Notes: generated by a model from the sequence alone, not told the origin. Counted from the stretch's first letter, positions 43,636 through 53,390 are shown. The stretch is 64,000 nt of DNA from Actinomadura formosensis NBRC 14204 (GCF_001552155.1 NZ_BCQQ01000009.1:1-64000), one strand, 5' to 3'. Program-made: numbers and translations.

Positions 43636-44805
43636 CTAGGTCGGTTTCGCCGAGAGAGCCGTGATCTCTTTGGTGAGGGCGGCGTGGATGTGGCGGAACA
43701 ACGCATCGAGATCCGTGCAGTAGACCGAGCGATGATCGAAGCCCGACCCGGCGCGATAACGGTGCGGATAAAGACCGCCGCCACAGGTCCGCGCCCAGCG
43801 GCACGGGCGGCATTCGGACGGCACTCCGTGCGCCCCCATCTGGCGCGCGACGGTGCGCGGATGCCGGAGCGCCGAGTCGAAGTCGTCGTGGAACACGTCG
43901 AGGCCGAGGTCGGCCGCGTTCTCGTAGGCGACGGCGAGGATGTCGGACTGCTCGATCCGGCCGTCGGTCTCCACCACGAGCATCGCGGCGGGCGTCGTCC
44001 CGATGCCCTCGACGGACGATCCGCCGCCCAGCAGGACGTTGATGATCTCCTCGAACAGCCGGATCCGGGTCCGCCGGACCGGTGCGCCGAACCAGCGGTC
44101 GAACACCGGGATCAGCCACCGCGCGTACGCGCCCGGCGGCCCGGCGGGCGGCGATGACCAGGTAGCGTGCGGCAGCAGCAGGTCGATGGCGGGCGGTGCG
44201 AAGGCCAGCAGGGCCTCGTAGGCGGCGAGAGGATCCTGGTCGAGGTCGATGACGCAGAGCAGCCCGCCGAACAGATGCCGGAACTCCGGGGCGGTCAGCT
44301 CGCCCAGGCCCCGCGCGACGCGGCCGTGACTCCCTCCGCGCGGTCCCGGCCGGGCCCGGTCGTGGGCGGCCTGGTCTCCGTCGAGGCTGACCCCCACCCG
44401 GACGTCCAGTTCGGCGAACAGCCGCAGGAAGCCGCGCGTCAGCAGCGTCCCGTTGGTCTGCAGGGAGAAATGCGCGCCGGCCACGCCGTCCAGCCGGTCC
44501 CGGACGGCGTCGACGACCCGCCGGATCCGGTCCGCGCCCGCGAGCAGCGGTTCCCCTCCGTGCAGGACGATCGAGACCTCGCGCAGCCCGTGGCCGCGCG
44601 CGTGCTCGGCGATCCGGGCCGCCGCCGCCTCCGCGACCGCCGCGGACATCGCCGGCGGCCGGTGCCGCCACCGCTGGTCCGCCATCGTGTACAGGTAGCA
44701 ATAGCGGCAGGAGAGATTGCAGCGGCTGTGCACCTTGAGTATGAACTGACGAAAGGGATTCGCCGCCGCATTCGGCCGGTGTCGGCCAATTTGACGGTCG
44801 ATCAT
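43636..44805 (-). CDS. fxsB: Radical SAM/SPASM maturase FxsB (FxSxx-COOH system)
   Basis: 389 residues. The radical SAM motif CNLSCRYC (Cys29, Cys33, Cys36) sits in FRQFILKVHSRCN, the typical FxsB opening. Further motifs are VLHGGEPLLAG and FSLQTNGTLL. The C-terminal SPASM-like motif is CRPCRWARTCGGGLYPHRY. It should modify the small peptide encoded divergently at 44942. The divergent region holds an inverted repeat GTGTC-CCGT-GACAC at 44839-44852. Confidence 0.9.
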   Translation of the reverse strand: MIDRQIGRHRPNAAANPFRQFILKVHSRCNLSCRYCYLYTMADQRWRHRPPAMSAAVAEAAAARIAEHARGHGLREVSIVLHGGEPLLAGADRIRRVVDAVRDRLDGVAGAHFSLQTNGTLLTRGFLRLFAELDVRVGVSLDGDQAAHDRARPGPRGGSHGRVARGLGELTAPEFRHLFGGLLCVIDLDQDPLAAYEALLAFAPPAIDLLLPHATWSSPPAGPPGAYARWLIPVFDRWFGAPVRRTRIRLFEEIINVLLGGGSSVEGIGTTPAAMLVVETDGRIEQSDILAVAYENAADLGLDVFHDDFDSALRHPRTVARQMGAHGVPSECRPCRWARTCGGGLYPHRYRAGSGFDHRSVYCTDLDALFRHIHAALTKEITALSAKPT

Positions 44806-44838
44806 GAATCGAGTCTAGACCGGCCTGAGGTGGTTTTT

Positions 44839-44852
44839 GTGTCCCGTGACAC
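44839..44852. promoter_or_regulatory. Inverted repeat in fxsB / fxsA divergent region
   Basis: GTGTC-CCGT-GACAC, perfect 5-bp arms, in the only clearly non-coding space of the fxs locus. Possible operator. TACGAT at 44905-44910 could be the -10 for fxsA. Confidence 0.35.
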
Positions 44853-44941
44853 TGGATCGCGGCCAATTCCGGCGGAACATGGTTCCAAAAAGACATGCTA
44901 TGCCTACGATAGTGGCCGGTCTGGACACGGGCGGTGAGGAC

Positions 44942-45148
44942 ATGGCGGAAGCCGGGCGACAGGACCTGGTCGATCTCTCCGAAATCGATCTCGCGGCTTT
45001 GCGTCTTGCGGACGGCTCTGTCCTCGAAGAGGCGCTGGCACGCGCGCGGCGCGAACGAGATGGGGAAGGCTGGGGATACGCCAGTTTCATGAATACGGCA
45101 TGTACCGAAAAGCCCGGGCGATCGGCCGCGGAGGAGGAGGACGAGTGA
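44942..45148 (+). CDS. fxsA: FxSxx-COOH-type precursor peptide FxsA, variant with extended tail
   Basis: 68 residues from ATG 44942 (82 if the upstream ATG at 44900 is used). The leader-like VDLSEIDLAALRLADGSVL block is the FxsA hallmark. The expected C-terminal F-x-S-x-x is replaced by FMNTA, which is not terminal: it is followed by CTEKPGRSAAEEEDE. So either the substrate motif has drifted or the tail is removed after modification. Its stop overlaps the GTG of fxsT (GTGA), giving coupled translation. Confidence 0.75.
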   Translation: MAEAGRQDLVDLSEIDLAALRLADGSVLEEALARARRERDGEGWGYASFMNTACTEKPGRSAAEEEDE

Positions 45149-48100
45149 GCGCCGCAGAACCCGGAGGGGAATCACGCCATGTCGAATGCATGGCGTTCGT
45201 CGCGCGCACCCCGGGGCTGGGCCGGACGACGACGGTGGCGAACATCGCGCTGATCCTGGCCGGCGCGCGGGCCCGCGTCCTGATCGTCGACTGGAGCGCG
45301 GAGAGACCCGGCGCGGACGGCTACTTCGCGCGGTTCGGAGCCGACCCCTGCGGCGAGACCGAGGCGCTCGCCGCGCGGTTCGACGAGCTGACGCGGGAGC
45401 GCCGGGGCCGCTGGCAGGCCGCGCGGTACCAGCCGCCCGGCGACATCGAGGCGATCGACCTCGTCGCCCCGCGGCCGCTCGACGGAGCGGGCGTGCCCAG
45501 CCTGCCCTGGGACGACCCGATCGAGGACACCGTGGCCCGGCTGCGCGCCGAGATCGACGCGTCGCGGTACGACTACGTCCTGGTGGACGCGCCGACCGAC
45601 CCGGACGACGACGTCATCGACGTCGTGGCGCGGGGCGTGGACCAGGCCGTCGTGCTCTTCGAACCGAGCCGGCCGTCGGTCGCCGGCGCCGCCGACATCG
45701 CCGACAAGATCGCCTCCCGGGCGGTCACGGGCGTGCGGGTGCTGCCGCTGGAGGTCGAGCCGCGCGACGGCGGCCCGCCGCGCCGCCGCGTGTCCGCCGA
45801 GCTCGTCGCCGAATGGTTCGGCGACTTCCTGCTGGACGGGGAGCCCCCGATCCTGCGGGTGCCGTCCGTCCCGGAACGGGACTCCAGGCAGATCCTCGTC
45901 ACGCTCGCCGACGACCCGGGCACCGTCCGGGTCCTCGCCTACGCCCGGCTCGCGGCCGAGCTGACCCGGGGCGCGGTCACCGGCCCGCCGGCGCTCCCCG
46001 CCGAACTGCGCGGCAACTACCGCGCCGCCCTCGGCATGGACGACCCGCGGGACACGGGCCGGTTCACGATCGTGCATCGCTGGCCCGACCGGCGTTACGC
46101 CGACTGGGTGCGGGCCCGGCTCCGCGAGGGCGGCGCGGAGGCCGTTCTCGCCGGCCCGGACGCGGTGCTGTCCGGCGCGCCCGCCGTGGCTCCCGGCCGC
46201 GCGATCTGGATCGTGTCCGAGCGCCTGCTCGGCGCGCTCGCGGGCCCCCTGCCCGACCGCCCCGGCGACATCGCGCTGCTGGTGCCCGGAGCCGACGCCG
46301 CCGCGGTCCCGCCGGTGATGCGGCTCATCGAGCTGGACGAGGGCACCCCGAGCCAGGTGGGCCTGCGGCTGCTCGGCCGGCTGGGGCTGGTGAGCGAGCC
46401 GGCCCGGCACCGGGTGTTCGAGCCGGTCTTCCCGCTGGAGCGGGACGCCGGCCCGCTCCAGACGAATTTCGCGCCGCCGGCCCGGCAGCCCTTCGCCGGG
46501 CGGGTGGCGGAGCTGACCCGGCTCCGCGACCGGCTGATGAGCGACACCGACGGCTGCGAACCGTACGTGCTGGACGGGCCGCCGGGCATCGGCAAGACCG
46601 CGATGGTCCTGGAGTACCTGCGGCTCTTCCGGTCCGACTACCGGCTGATCTGGTGGGTCTCGGCGCGCACCATGCCCCTCGTCCGGAGCGGGCTGGCCGA
46701 GCTGGCCGACGCGCTGGGCGTTCCGGCGCGGGGCGACAAGGCGGCCGCCGCGGTCGCGGAGCTGCGCGCCTCCCGCGGGCCCTGGCTGCTGATCTACGAC
46801 GATGCGGAGGACCTCGCCGGCCTGGCGGATCTCATCCCGTCCGGCGGCCCCGGCCACGTGCTCGTCACCGCCCGGACCGCGCCGGAAACCGGTCCGGGCG
46901 CCGGGACGCCGTACGCCCGCGACCGGCTGGCGGCGCTCGCGGCGGAGCCGGGCGCCGCGCTGCTGCGCGAGCGCGTTGCCGGGCTCACGGCCGAGCAGGC
47001 GCAGGGCGTCGTGGCGATGCTGGGCGGGCGGCCGCTGGCGCTCCATCTCGCCGCGGCCTGGCTCGCCGAGACCGCCGATTGGCTCGCCGCGCGGTCGGTG
47101 GGCACCGAGGAGGCGGCGGCGTGGGCCGCCGCCGAGTACACCGCGCGCGTGGAACGGCATGTCGCGGAAGGCGGCCCGGACATCACCGCGGCGTGCCTGG
47201 CGCTGACCCTGCGGACGCTGGAGGAGAGCGGCCCGCTCGAACGGCTGGCCGTGCGGCTGCTCGAAATGTGCGCGTGGCTGTCCCCGGAGGGCGTCAGCCA
47301 TGAGCTGCTGTCCACGGTGCCGTTCCTGACCATGCTGGAGAAGGTCGCCGGCCAGGAGGACGGGGCGCTCATCGACGCCGACAGCATGGTCCTCGACCAG
47401 TTGCTGCACATCTGCGCCAGATACGGGCTGGGCCGGGTCCTGTGGAAACGCGTGCCCCTCTTCAGGACGCACCGGTCGGTTCAGGAGCTGATCCGCGGGC
47501 TGCTCGCCGACACCGGCGAGGCCGAGGCCCGCAACGCCCAGGTCCTGGAGGCCGTGGGCAGGACCGTCCCGCCCGTGGTGGACGGGCCGATCGGCCGGCA
47601 CGCGGACCGCTTCGCCGAGCTGCTCCGGCACATCGGCCCGCTGGGCGCCGCGGAGCGCACCGAGCCGTGGGCGCGGCGCTGGTTCGTCGAGCAGATGCGC
47701 TTCCAGTACGCCTCCGGCGACGAGGCCGGCGCGCGGGAGCTGCTCGCCCTGGCCGACCGCGCGCTGGCCCGCTGGCCGGACGACCTGGTCACGGCGAGGA
47801 CGCTGGGGCAGATGGCCAATGTCTGCCGGGTTCTCGGCGACTTCGCCTCGGCGTCCCGGAACGGCGAGCGCGCCCTGACGGCCCTGCGGGAGCTCGGTGC
47901 GGCCGGTGAGTTCTGGGCGCTGGCCGAGCTGCGCGGCAGGTCCGCCGACCTGCGGGGGCTCGGGCGCTTCGCCGAGTCGCTGGGCGAGATCCAGGGCGTC
48001 TATGAGCAGTTCCGGCGGATGTTCGGCGATGACCACCGGGAAACGTGGCTGGCGAGGATCAACCTCGCCGAATCGGCGTTCCTCATGGGCCAGTACACGC

Positions 48101-48909
48101 TGGCTCTCCGTACCGCCGAGGCGGCCTGGCGGCAGCGGACGGCCGAGGCCGGCGAACGCGACTGGACCGCGCTGCTGATGGCCCGGAGGGTCGGCGACTA
48201 TCTGGGCGGGATCGGCGACTGGCCGCGGGCGCGGCGGCACCTGGACTTCAGCCTCCGCGAGGCCCGGTCGATGGACACGCCCAACGAGATCGCGACGCTG
48301 GAGCTGATGCGCAGCTTCGCGGTGGCGATCCGCTGCGACCGGGGCGTCGACTCCGGCCCTCCGCACAAGCGGATCACCGAGACCCTGCGCGGGCTGCGCG
48401 GGCTGCTGGGCGCCGACCATCCGAGCGCGCTCGCCACCGAGCTGAGCCTGGGCGTGGAGCTGGCGATGACGGGCGCGTACCGGGCGGCCGTCAAGCGCGC
48501 CGAGCGGTGCTGCGACGAGTTCGCCTCCGTGTACGCCCCCGATCATCCGATCGTCCAGCTGTGCCGGGTCGATCTGGGGGTGTTCACGCTGGAGGCGGGC
48601 GGTGCCGCGAAGCGGGCGCTGGGCATCCTCCAGGACGCCGGCGACGCCCTCGCCGAGACGCTCGGCGAGCAGCACCCGTGGACGATCGTGGCCGCCCTGC
48701 ACCAGGCGTGGGCGCTGGCCGAGCTCGGCCGTGCCGACGACGCGAGGCTGCGCGCGGAGGCGGCGCGGGCGGACGCGCTGGAGTTCCTGGGCCGCGACCA
48801 CCCGTACACGGCCGCGGCCGGTGAACTCCTCCGGGAGGGCGGGGCGATCCGGCCGGTGCGAGAGCGGCCCCGGCAGGCGCGGGTCTATCTGGACGTGCCG
48901 TTCATCTGA
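45145..48909 (+). CDS. fxsT: FxSxx-COOH system NB-ARC/TPR protein FxsT
   Basis: 1254 residues. An N-terminal MinD/ParA-like P-loop with a deviant Walker A (TPGLGRTTTVAN) and VLVDAPTDPDDD is followed by a middle ~200-residue region. A STAND/NB-ARC module follows with GPPGIGKTAMVLEYL and LLIYDDAEDL. The last ~450 residues are TPR-like helical repeats (ELRGRSADLRGLGRFAESLGE-type). FxsT is the signature large protein of FxSxx-COOH loci and probably acts as a signalling ATPase. The GTG start follows a GGAGGAGGAGG run and overlaps fxsA. Confidence 0.88.
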   Translation: MSAAEPGGESRHVECMAFVARTPGLGRTTTVANIALILAGARARVLIVDWSAERPGADGYFARFGADPCGETEALAARFDELTRERRGRWQAARYQPPGDIEAIDLVAPRPLDGAGVPSLPWDDPIEDTVARLRAEIDASRYDYVLVDAPTDPDDDVIDVVARGVDQAVVLFEPSRPSVAGAADIADKIASRAVTGVRVLPLEVEPRDGGPPRRRVSAELVAEWFGDFLLDGEPPILRVPSVPERDSRQILVTLADDPGTVRVLAYARLAAELTRGAVTGPPALPAELRGNYRAALGMDDPRDTGRFTIVHRWPDRRYADWVRARLREGGAEAVLAGPDAVLSGAPAVAPGRAIWIVSERLLGALAGPLPDRPGDIALLVPGADAAAVPPVMRLIELDEGTPSQVGLRLLGRLGLVSEPARHRVFEPVFPLERDAGPLQTNFAPPARQPFAGRVAELTRLRDRLMSDTDGCEPYVLDGPPGIGKTAMVLEYLRLFRSDYRLIWWVSARTMPLVRSGLAELADALGVPARGDKAAAAVAELRASRGPWLLIYDDAEDLAGLADLIPSGGPGHVLVTARTAPETGPGAGTPYARDRLAALAAEPGAALLRERVAGLTAEQAQGVVAMLGGRPLALHLAAAWLAETADWLAARSVGTEEAAAWAAAEYTARVERHVAEGGPDITAACLALTLRTLEESGPLERLAVRLLEMCAWLSPEGVSHELLSTVPFLTMLEKVAGQEDGALIDADSMVLDQLLHICARYGLGRVLWKRVPLFRTHRSVQELIRGLLADTGEAEARNAQVLEAVGRTVPPVVDGPIGRHADRFAELLRHIGPLGAAERTEPWARRWFVEQMRFQYASGDEAGARELLALADRALARWPDDLVTARTLGQMANVCRVLGDFASASRNGERALTALRELGAAGEFWALAELRGRSADLRGLGRFAESLGEIQGVYEQFRRMFGDDHRETWLARINLAESAFLMGQYTLALRTAEAAWRQRTAEAGERDWTALLMARRVGDYLGGIGDWPRARRHLDFSLREARSMDTPNEIATLELMRSFAVAIRCDRGVDSGPPHKRITETLRGLRGLLGADHPSALATELSLGVELAMTGAYRAAVKRAERCCDEFASVYAPDHPIVQLCRVDLGVFTLEAGGAAKRALGILQDAGDALAETLGEQHPWTIVAALHQAWALAELGRADDARLRAEAARADALEFLGRDHPYTAAAGELLREGGAIRPVRERPRQARVYLDVPFI

Positions 48910-48934
48910 CAGGCGAGGCAAGAAGGAGACCGAT

Positions 48935-49978
48935 ATGGAAGGAGCTTCGTTGCCGCTCCCGGACGTGCATCTGTGGTCGGAGCAGCGGACGGTCGACGAC
49001 TGGACCGCGGCGGCGTTCCGCGAACGCATCCGGCGCGAGGGCGCGCCGCATCACCTGGCCAAGTACAACCGGGGTGTCTACGAGTTCGCCGTGGACGTGC
49101 TGGACGACCCGGCACTGGCCGCCGCCGCGCCGGACGCCTCGGCGGACCGGCGATCGAGGTACCAGGCGGCGGAGCAGCAGCTCGCCTTCATGATGACCGC
49201 CCTGGACCGGGAGCTGGGCGAGGCCGAGACGGGACGGCTCATCCGGATGGTCCTGCACACCGAGCAGGGCGCGCTCTTCTCCATCGCCGTCACGCCGAAG
49301 AACTATGTGCTGGGGATCGTGTTCGGCGTGGCCGCGGCGGAGGAGGGCGGGGCGCCCCCGTCGCTTCCCCGGGTGGCCCTCGTCCGGGACGCCGACGTCG
49401 TCGTCAGTGAGCTCGGCAACGCCCTGCGCGACCGGATGGGGCTGCCCCGGCAGAACCCCGGTGGCTGGCTCACCCTGAGCCCCGAGCCGGAGGACGCGGG
49501 GACGGACGAGCCGGCGGCGGGCACCGGGCGCCTGTCCTCGCCGCACCGCTGGGGTGCCGAGAGCGCGTGCACGGACCGGATGGCCGCGCTGCTGAACCCC
49601 GCGGAGCTGATCTATATGGCCCTGGTCCGGGACGGACGGGTGGTGGAGGAGACGGATCTCTGGTCGCACGAGCGGGTCGTCGAGACCTGGCTGCCGGAGG
49701 ACGACCCGGAGAGCAGACGCTCGTACTACCGGCGGCTGGCGGGGGAGTGCGGCCTGTACGCGCGGCAGCTCGGGCAGATCGCCCGCCTGGCGATGCGCGG
49801 CCGGATGCTGCGGATCGTCCTCGACGTCGAGCAGGGGGCCATTTACCATTACCGGCTCGGCCCGACCGAATATCTGGTGGGGGTCACCCTTAATCAGAAG
49901 CGGGTGAGCCAGGCCGATGAGAAGATCGGTGATCTGGCCGCCGAACTGTCCGGCGAGATGTTCCGTACTCAATGGTGA
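48935..49978 (+). CDS. Unknown protein with two roadblock-like repeats, downstream of fxsT
   Basis: 347 residues. The ATG follows AGAAGGAGA 25 bases after the fxsT stop, so it is in the same operon. Two halves repeat a layout: a W-rich opening (VHLWSEQRTVDDW versus TDLWSHERVVETW), then an LxRMVLHTEQGALF..VTPKNYVLGIVFG versus LRIVLDVEQGAIY..LGPTEYLVGVTLN block. The repeated block is reminiscent of Roadblock/LC7 folds that regulate small GTPases, but I cannot name a family. It may be an output or regulator of FxsT. Confidence 0.75.
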   Translation: MEGASLPLPDVHLWSEQRTVDDWTAAAFRERIRREGAPHHLAKYNRGVYEFAVDVLDDPALAAAAPDASADRRSRYQAAEQQLAFMMTALDRELGEAETGRLIRMVLHTEQGALFSIAVTPKNYVLGIVFGVAAAEEGGAPPSLPRVALVRDADVVVSELGNALRDRMGLPRQNPGGWLTLSPEPEDAGTDEPAAGTGRLSSPHRWGAESACTDRMAALLNPAELIYMALVRDGRVVEETDLWSHERVVETWLPEDDPESRRSYYRRLAGECGLYARQLGQIARLAMRGRMLRIVLDVEQGAIYHYRLGPTEYLVGVTLNQKRVSQADEKIGDLAAELSGEMFRTQW

Positions 49979-50057
49979 TTGCTCGCGGCCCGGCCCCGAT
50001 TTATGATCATGGCGGGGCGACGGCGTCGCAGGTTCCCTTACCCAGGAAGCAGGGCAA

Positions 50058-51275
50058 ATGGCCATAAGGTTCGCCTTCATGCTCGGCATGGTGGCGGTGG
50101 GTGTGATCATCGGCCGGTTATCCGGACATGTCACCGACATTTTGGGCGGACCGTTTTATTCCCCATTTGTGGCCTTTTTGTTGGCTCTCGGGCTGTACGG
50201 CAGTACCCGCGCCATCGACCTGCGGCATCTGCGCTCCGATCTGCGTACCATCGTCCTCGCCGTCACCGTGGGCGTGTTCCTCAAGGCCGTCCTGATCACC
50301 GCGGTGATGCTGGCGGTGTTCCGGAATCCGGCGTTCCTGGTGCTGGGCGTCGCGGTGGCGCAGATCGACCCCCTGTCGGTGAGCGCTCTCGGCGAGTCGT
50401 CGCGGCTGTCGCGCCGCGGCCGGGGTCTGCTGCTGGCCTGGGCGTCCTTCGATGATCCGGTGACGACGCTGCTCACCATCTACGCCGCGGCGCTGGCCCT
50501 GCCGTTCCGGGACGGCGGGGTGTCCGCACATCCCGAATTCAGCGGGTCCATGTTCACCGTCGATCTGCTGGGCAATCTCGGGGTGGCGGCCGCGGCCGTC
50601 CTGCTGCACCGGCTGGTGCGCAGGGCGGCGCCGCGGTGGGAGTTCCCCGTCGCGTGCCTGGTGCTGGCGGCGGTGTTCGCGGTCGGGACGTGGCGGATGT
50701 GGGTGCTGGCCGTCGCGCTCGTGGGGCTGAGCATCCGGCCGGTGCTGCGGTCGCGCCCGCACGCCGTGGACCGGATCCTCGACAGGTCGATCGACGTGGC
50801 GTTCCTGCTGGCCGCGGTGCTGCTCGGCGTCGTGCTGTCGCTGGGCGTCTCACCGCTGCCCGGGGTGGTGCTCGGCGTGGCGGCGTTCGCGGCGCACGCG
50901 CTGGTGAGCCTGCCGCTCACGCGCTCGCAGTCCGTGCAGGACAAGGTGCTGCTGGCGTTCGCGCAGCAGAACGGCATCACCGCGATCATCCTGGCGCTGC
51001 TGCTGGAGCCGGTCTTCGGTGGCACCGTCGCGGTCGTCGCCCCCGCCATCCTGGTGGTCAACCTGCTGTATCTGGCGGCCAACGGCCTCCACGCCCACCG
51101 GGCGCGGACGGCCGAGGCGGTGTCCGTGCCGCGGACGCTCCCGGGTGCGGCGGTGTCAGGGGAGGTGACCGAGCCCGCCCGGACCGAAGTGCCGGCGGAT
51201 CCGGTACGCAAGATCGCTCAGCAGCGTGTACAGGTCCGTCTGTGGAAGGCCCAGCGCATCCCGCCGCGTGACTGA
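50058..51275 (+). CDS. Cation:proton antiporter (CPA-type)
   Basis: 405 residues. About eleven to twelve hydrophobic segments. Motifs include AQIDPLSVSALGESSRLSRRGRGLLLAWASFDDPV, of which the acidic pair FDDP in the membrane is the exchanger-type ion site, and LLAFAQQNGITAIILAL. Probably exchanges Na+ or K+ for protons. The C-terminal cytoplasmic ~50 residues overlap the 3' end of the convergent ATPase gene by 120 bp; one of the two stops or ends may be misplaced. It is 80 bp after the preceding gene. Confidence 0.85.
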   Translation: MAIRFAFMLGMVAVGVIIGRLSGHVTDILGGPFYSPFVAFLLALGLYGSTRAIDLRHLRSDLRTIVLAVTVGVFLKAVLITAVMLAVFRNPAFLVLGVAVAQIDPLSVSALGESSRLSRRGRGLLLAWASFDDPVTTLLTIYAAALALPFRDGGVSAHPEFSGSMFTVDLLGNLGVAAAAVLLHRLVRRAAPRWEFPVACLVLAAVFAVGTWRMWVLAVALVGLSIRPVLRSRPHAVDRILDRSIDVAFLLAAVLLGVVLSLGVSPLPGVVLGVAAFAAHALVSLPLTRSQSVQDKVLLAFAQQNGITAIILALLLEPVFGGTVAVVAPAILVVNLLYLAANGLHAHRARTAEAVSVPRTLPGAAVSGEVTEPARTEVPADPVRKIAQQRVQVRLWKAQRIPPRD

Positions 51276-53390
51276 TCCCCCGGGCAGCGGGTCCGAGGTC
51301 TGGCGCGCCAGTGTTTCGAGCACCTGGATCGGCAGGTACTCCATGACGGTCTCGTAGTTCCGGCAGAGGGCGTCCAGGGCGGCATGCTGCTCGGCGGTGG
51401 GCGGGCCGTCCAGCCGCCGGTACCAGTCCCGTACCGCTTCGTGCAGGGCGCCGATCATCGTTTCGGCCAGGGTGGCGGCTCCCACCGCCCGCACGACACC
51501 GCTGTTCTGCAGGCGGAGCAGCAGCCCGGAGGCGACGCCCGGGGAGCGTTCGCCGAACATGCCGGCGAGCGCCGTCCGCACGTCGGTGATCTCCTTCAGG
51601 GTGGTCAGCACCTCGGCGAACATCTGCTCCACCTCGTCCGGCAGCGGTGCGGGGTCCTCGTCGCGGCCGAGGGACTGGAGCCGCCGGGACAGGTCGGCGT
51701 ACTGCTGCTCGGACGCGCTGCGCATCGATTCGACCTGGTACGCCAGCATCTCCAGGAAGTTCTGGGTGGTGCCCTGCGCCTCGGCGAGCCGGCTGACGCT
51801 CGCCCGGACGCCCCGCATCTGGTCGTCGCCGGACGCCTCCAGCTGCTCGGTCATGCGGCGCATCAGCCAGGAGAACTCGTCGGGGAACCGTTCCGCGGCG
51901 TAGATCAGCGGCGGTTCGGTGAAGTGCCCGCCCACCGCATCCCTGGCCTGTTCCGACAGGAAGCCGTTGACGATCAGCGCGGTGCGCGCCCCCGGCGCGG
52001 CGGCCCGGACGGCGTCGGCGTGCGCGATCACGTCGGTGGTGTCCTCGGGCACGACGAGCGAGTTCTGCAGGAACAGCGCGCAGCCGGTGTCGGCGGCCGG
52101 GACCCAGTACGGTGCGCGCGGCCCGTCACCGGTCCCGTTCACCGGGTGGTCCACGTGGTACTCGCGGGCCTGCTTGTGCAGTTCCGCGGTGATCCGGTCG
52201 CGGACGACGCTCTCCGCCTCGACCCGGCTGCGGGCCGCCCGCAGGACCATGTCGCTGGTGACCTCGCGGCTCGTCAGCGACTCCTGGTAGCAGGCGTGGC
52301 ATATCTGGATCATCTTGCGGGCGCTGTGCCCGGCGAGTTCGGCGATGAACTCGACGATCTGCGGCGAGAACGGCCCGAGCGGCTCGCGGTAGCCGGTGCG
52401 GGCGATGTTCTTCTCGATGTAGGAGCGCACCTCCGCGGGTGACAGGCCCTCGGTGCTGATCGCCGCGCTGAGCCCGTGGTCCTGCCCGTGCCGGCCGATG
52501 CCGCCGAGGAACTCCGGCAGGCCGGACAGGACGAGGAAGATGCCCTGGGCGGCCATCAGCTCGATCAGCCGCTGCAGCGCGGTCACCGTGTCGGGCCTGG
52601 GCGGGGTGGGGCCGGGGAGCACCTTGTCCAACTGGTCGAACGTCAGCACGAGGTGCCGGGCGCGGCCGCGGTAGAGCAGCGCGATCACGCCCATCGCCTC
52701 CAGCGCCTGGGCGTCGCTGGTGATGCGGCTCTCGATGCCGCGTTCGACCAGCAGCGGGCTCGGCTGCTCGCCGCGCAGCCATTCCCACACGGCGTCGCGG
52801 AGGTCGGCCCTCAGCAGCAGGACGAGCGCGGCGCCGAACTCCTCGTTCCGGGTGACCCGGGCGAGGCCGGCGTTCAGGTCCGCCAGGAACGTGCTTTCGG
52901 CGAGGTTGAACTGGCGGACGAATTTCTGCGGGTCGATATCGGTGGTGCGGAGGCGTTCGGTGATGTCGGCGGGGAAACCGGTGTTCTCCAGGGAGTCGGC
53001 GACGATGTTCGCGTAGTACTCGCGGACCCGGTCGGTCATGTCGTCCCGGTCGAACTGCATGAGGAAGTTGTTGCGGTACAGATTGTGAAACGTGCCTTTA
53101 TGGGCGTCCACATAGACGAACCGGGCGTCCGGGCCGTGGCGTTTGGCCCGGCGGAGCAGCTGAAAGAGTAGGTGCGTCTTGCCGGTGCCGTGCTCACCGG
53201 AGACCGCGAGCGCGGCGCCCTTGTCGGCCGTCCGCCGGAAATAGCCGTCCAGCAGCGTGACCGCCGTATGGACGGCCTCGGTGTCGATGCTGGTGACCTC
53301 GTCGTCCAGCCCCTGGGTCTCGGCGGCCGCCCGGTCGGGGAAGGGGTTGTCGTCGATCGGGCGCTGACGCTGCGCTTCGGGCGCGTTCAT
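51156..53390 (-). CDS. Large P-loop ATPase, third gene of an unnamed operon
   Basis: 744 residues. Walker A GEHGTGKT (65-72) and a Walker B-like LVLTFDQLD (~265) with LVLSGLPEFLG as a sensor-1-like strand give an Orc/STAND-type AAA fold. The C-terminal ~350 residues are helical with no named domain (EQMFAEVLTTLKEITDVRTALAGMF). The arrangement recalls substrate-loading or defence ATPases, but no family is recognised. Its ATG lies three bases after the upstream gene's stop. Its last 120 bases overlap the antiporter gene on the other strand. Confidence 0.75.
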   Translation of the reverse strand: MNAPEAQRQRPIDDNPFPDRAAAETQGLDDEVTSIDTEAVHTAVTLLDGYFRRTADKGAALAVSGEHGTGKTHLLFQLLRRAKRHGPDARFVYVDAHKGTFHNLYRNNFLMQFDRDDMTDRVREYYANIVADSLENTGFPADITERLRTTDIDPQKFVRQFNLAESTFLADLNAGLARVTRNEEFGAALVLLLRADLRDAVWEWLRGEQPSPLLVERGIESRITSDAQALEAMGVIALLYRGRARHLVLTFDQLDKVLPGPTPPRPDTVTALQRLIELMAAQGIFLVLSGLPEFLGGIGRHGQDHGLSAAISTEGLSPAEVRSYIEKNIARTGYREPLGPFSPQIVEFIAELAGHSARKMIQICHACYQESLTSREVTSDMVLRAARSRVEAESVVRDRITAELHKQAREYHVDHPVNGTGDGPRAPYWVPAADTGCALFLQNSLVVPEDTTDVIAHADAVRAAAPGARTALIVNGFLSEQARDAVGGHFTEPPLIYAAERFPDEFSWLMRRMTEQLEASGDDQMRGVRASVSRLAEAQGTTQNFLEMLAYQVESMRSASEQQYADLSRRLQSLGRDEDPAPLPDEVEQMFAEVLTTLKEITDVRTALAGMFGERSPGVASGLLLRLQNSGVVRAVGAATLAETMIGALHEAVRDWYRRLDGPPTAEQHAALDALCRNYETVMEYLPIQVLETLARQTSDPLPGGSVTRRDALGLPQTDLYTLLSDLAYRIRRHFGPGGLGHLP

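Noticed and set aside
45172..49029. 1285-residue minus-strand open frame opposite fxsT
   Set aside because: Antisense shadow; the plus strand carries the P-loop, NB-ARC and TPR motifs.
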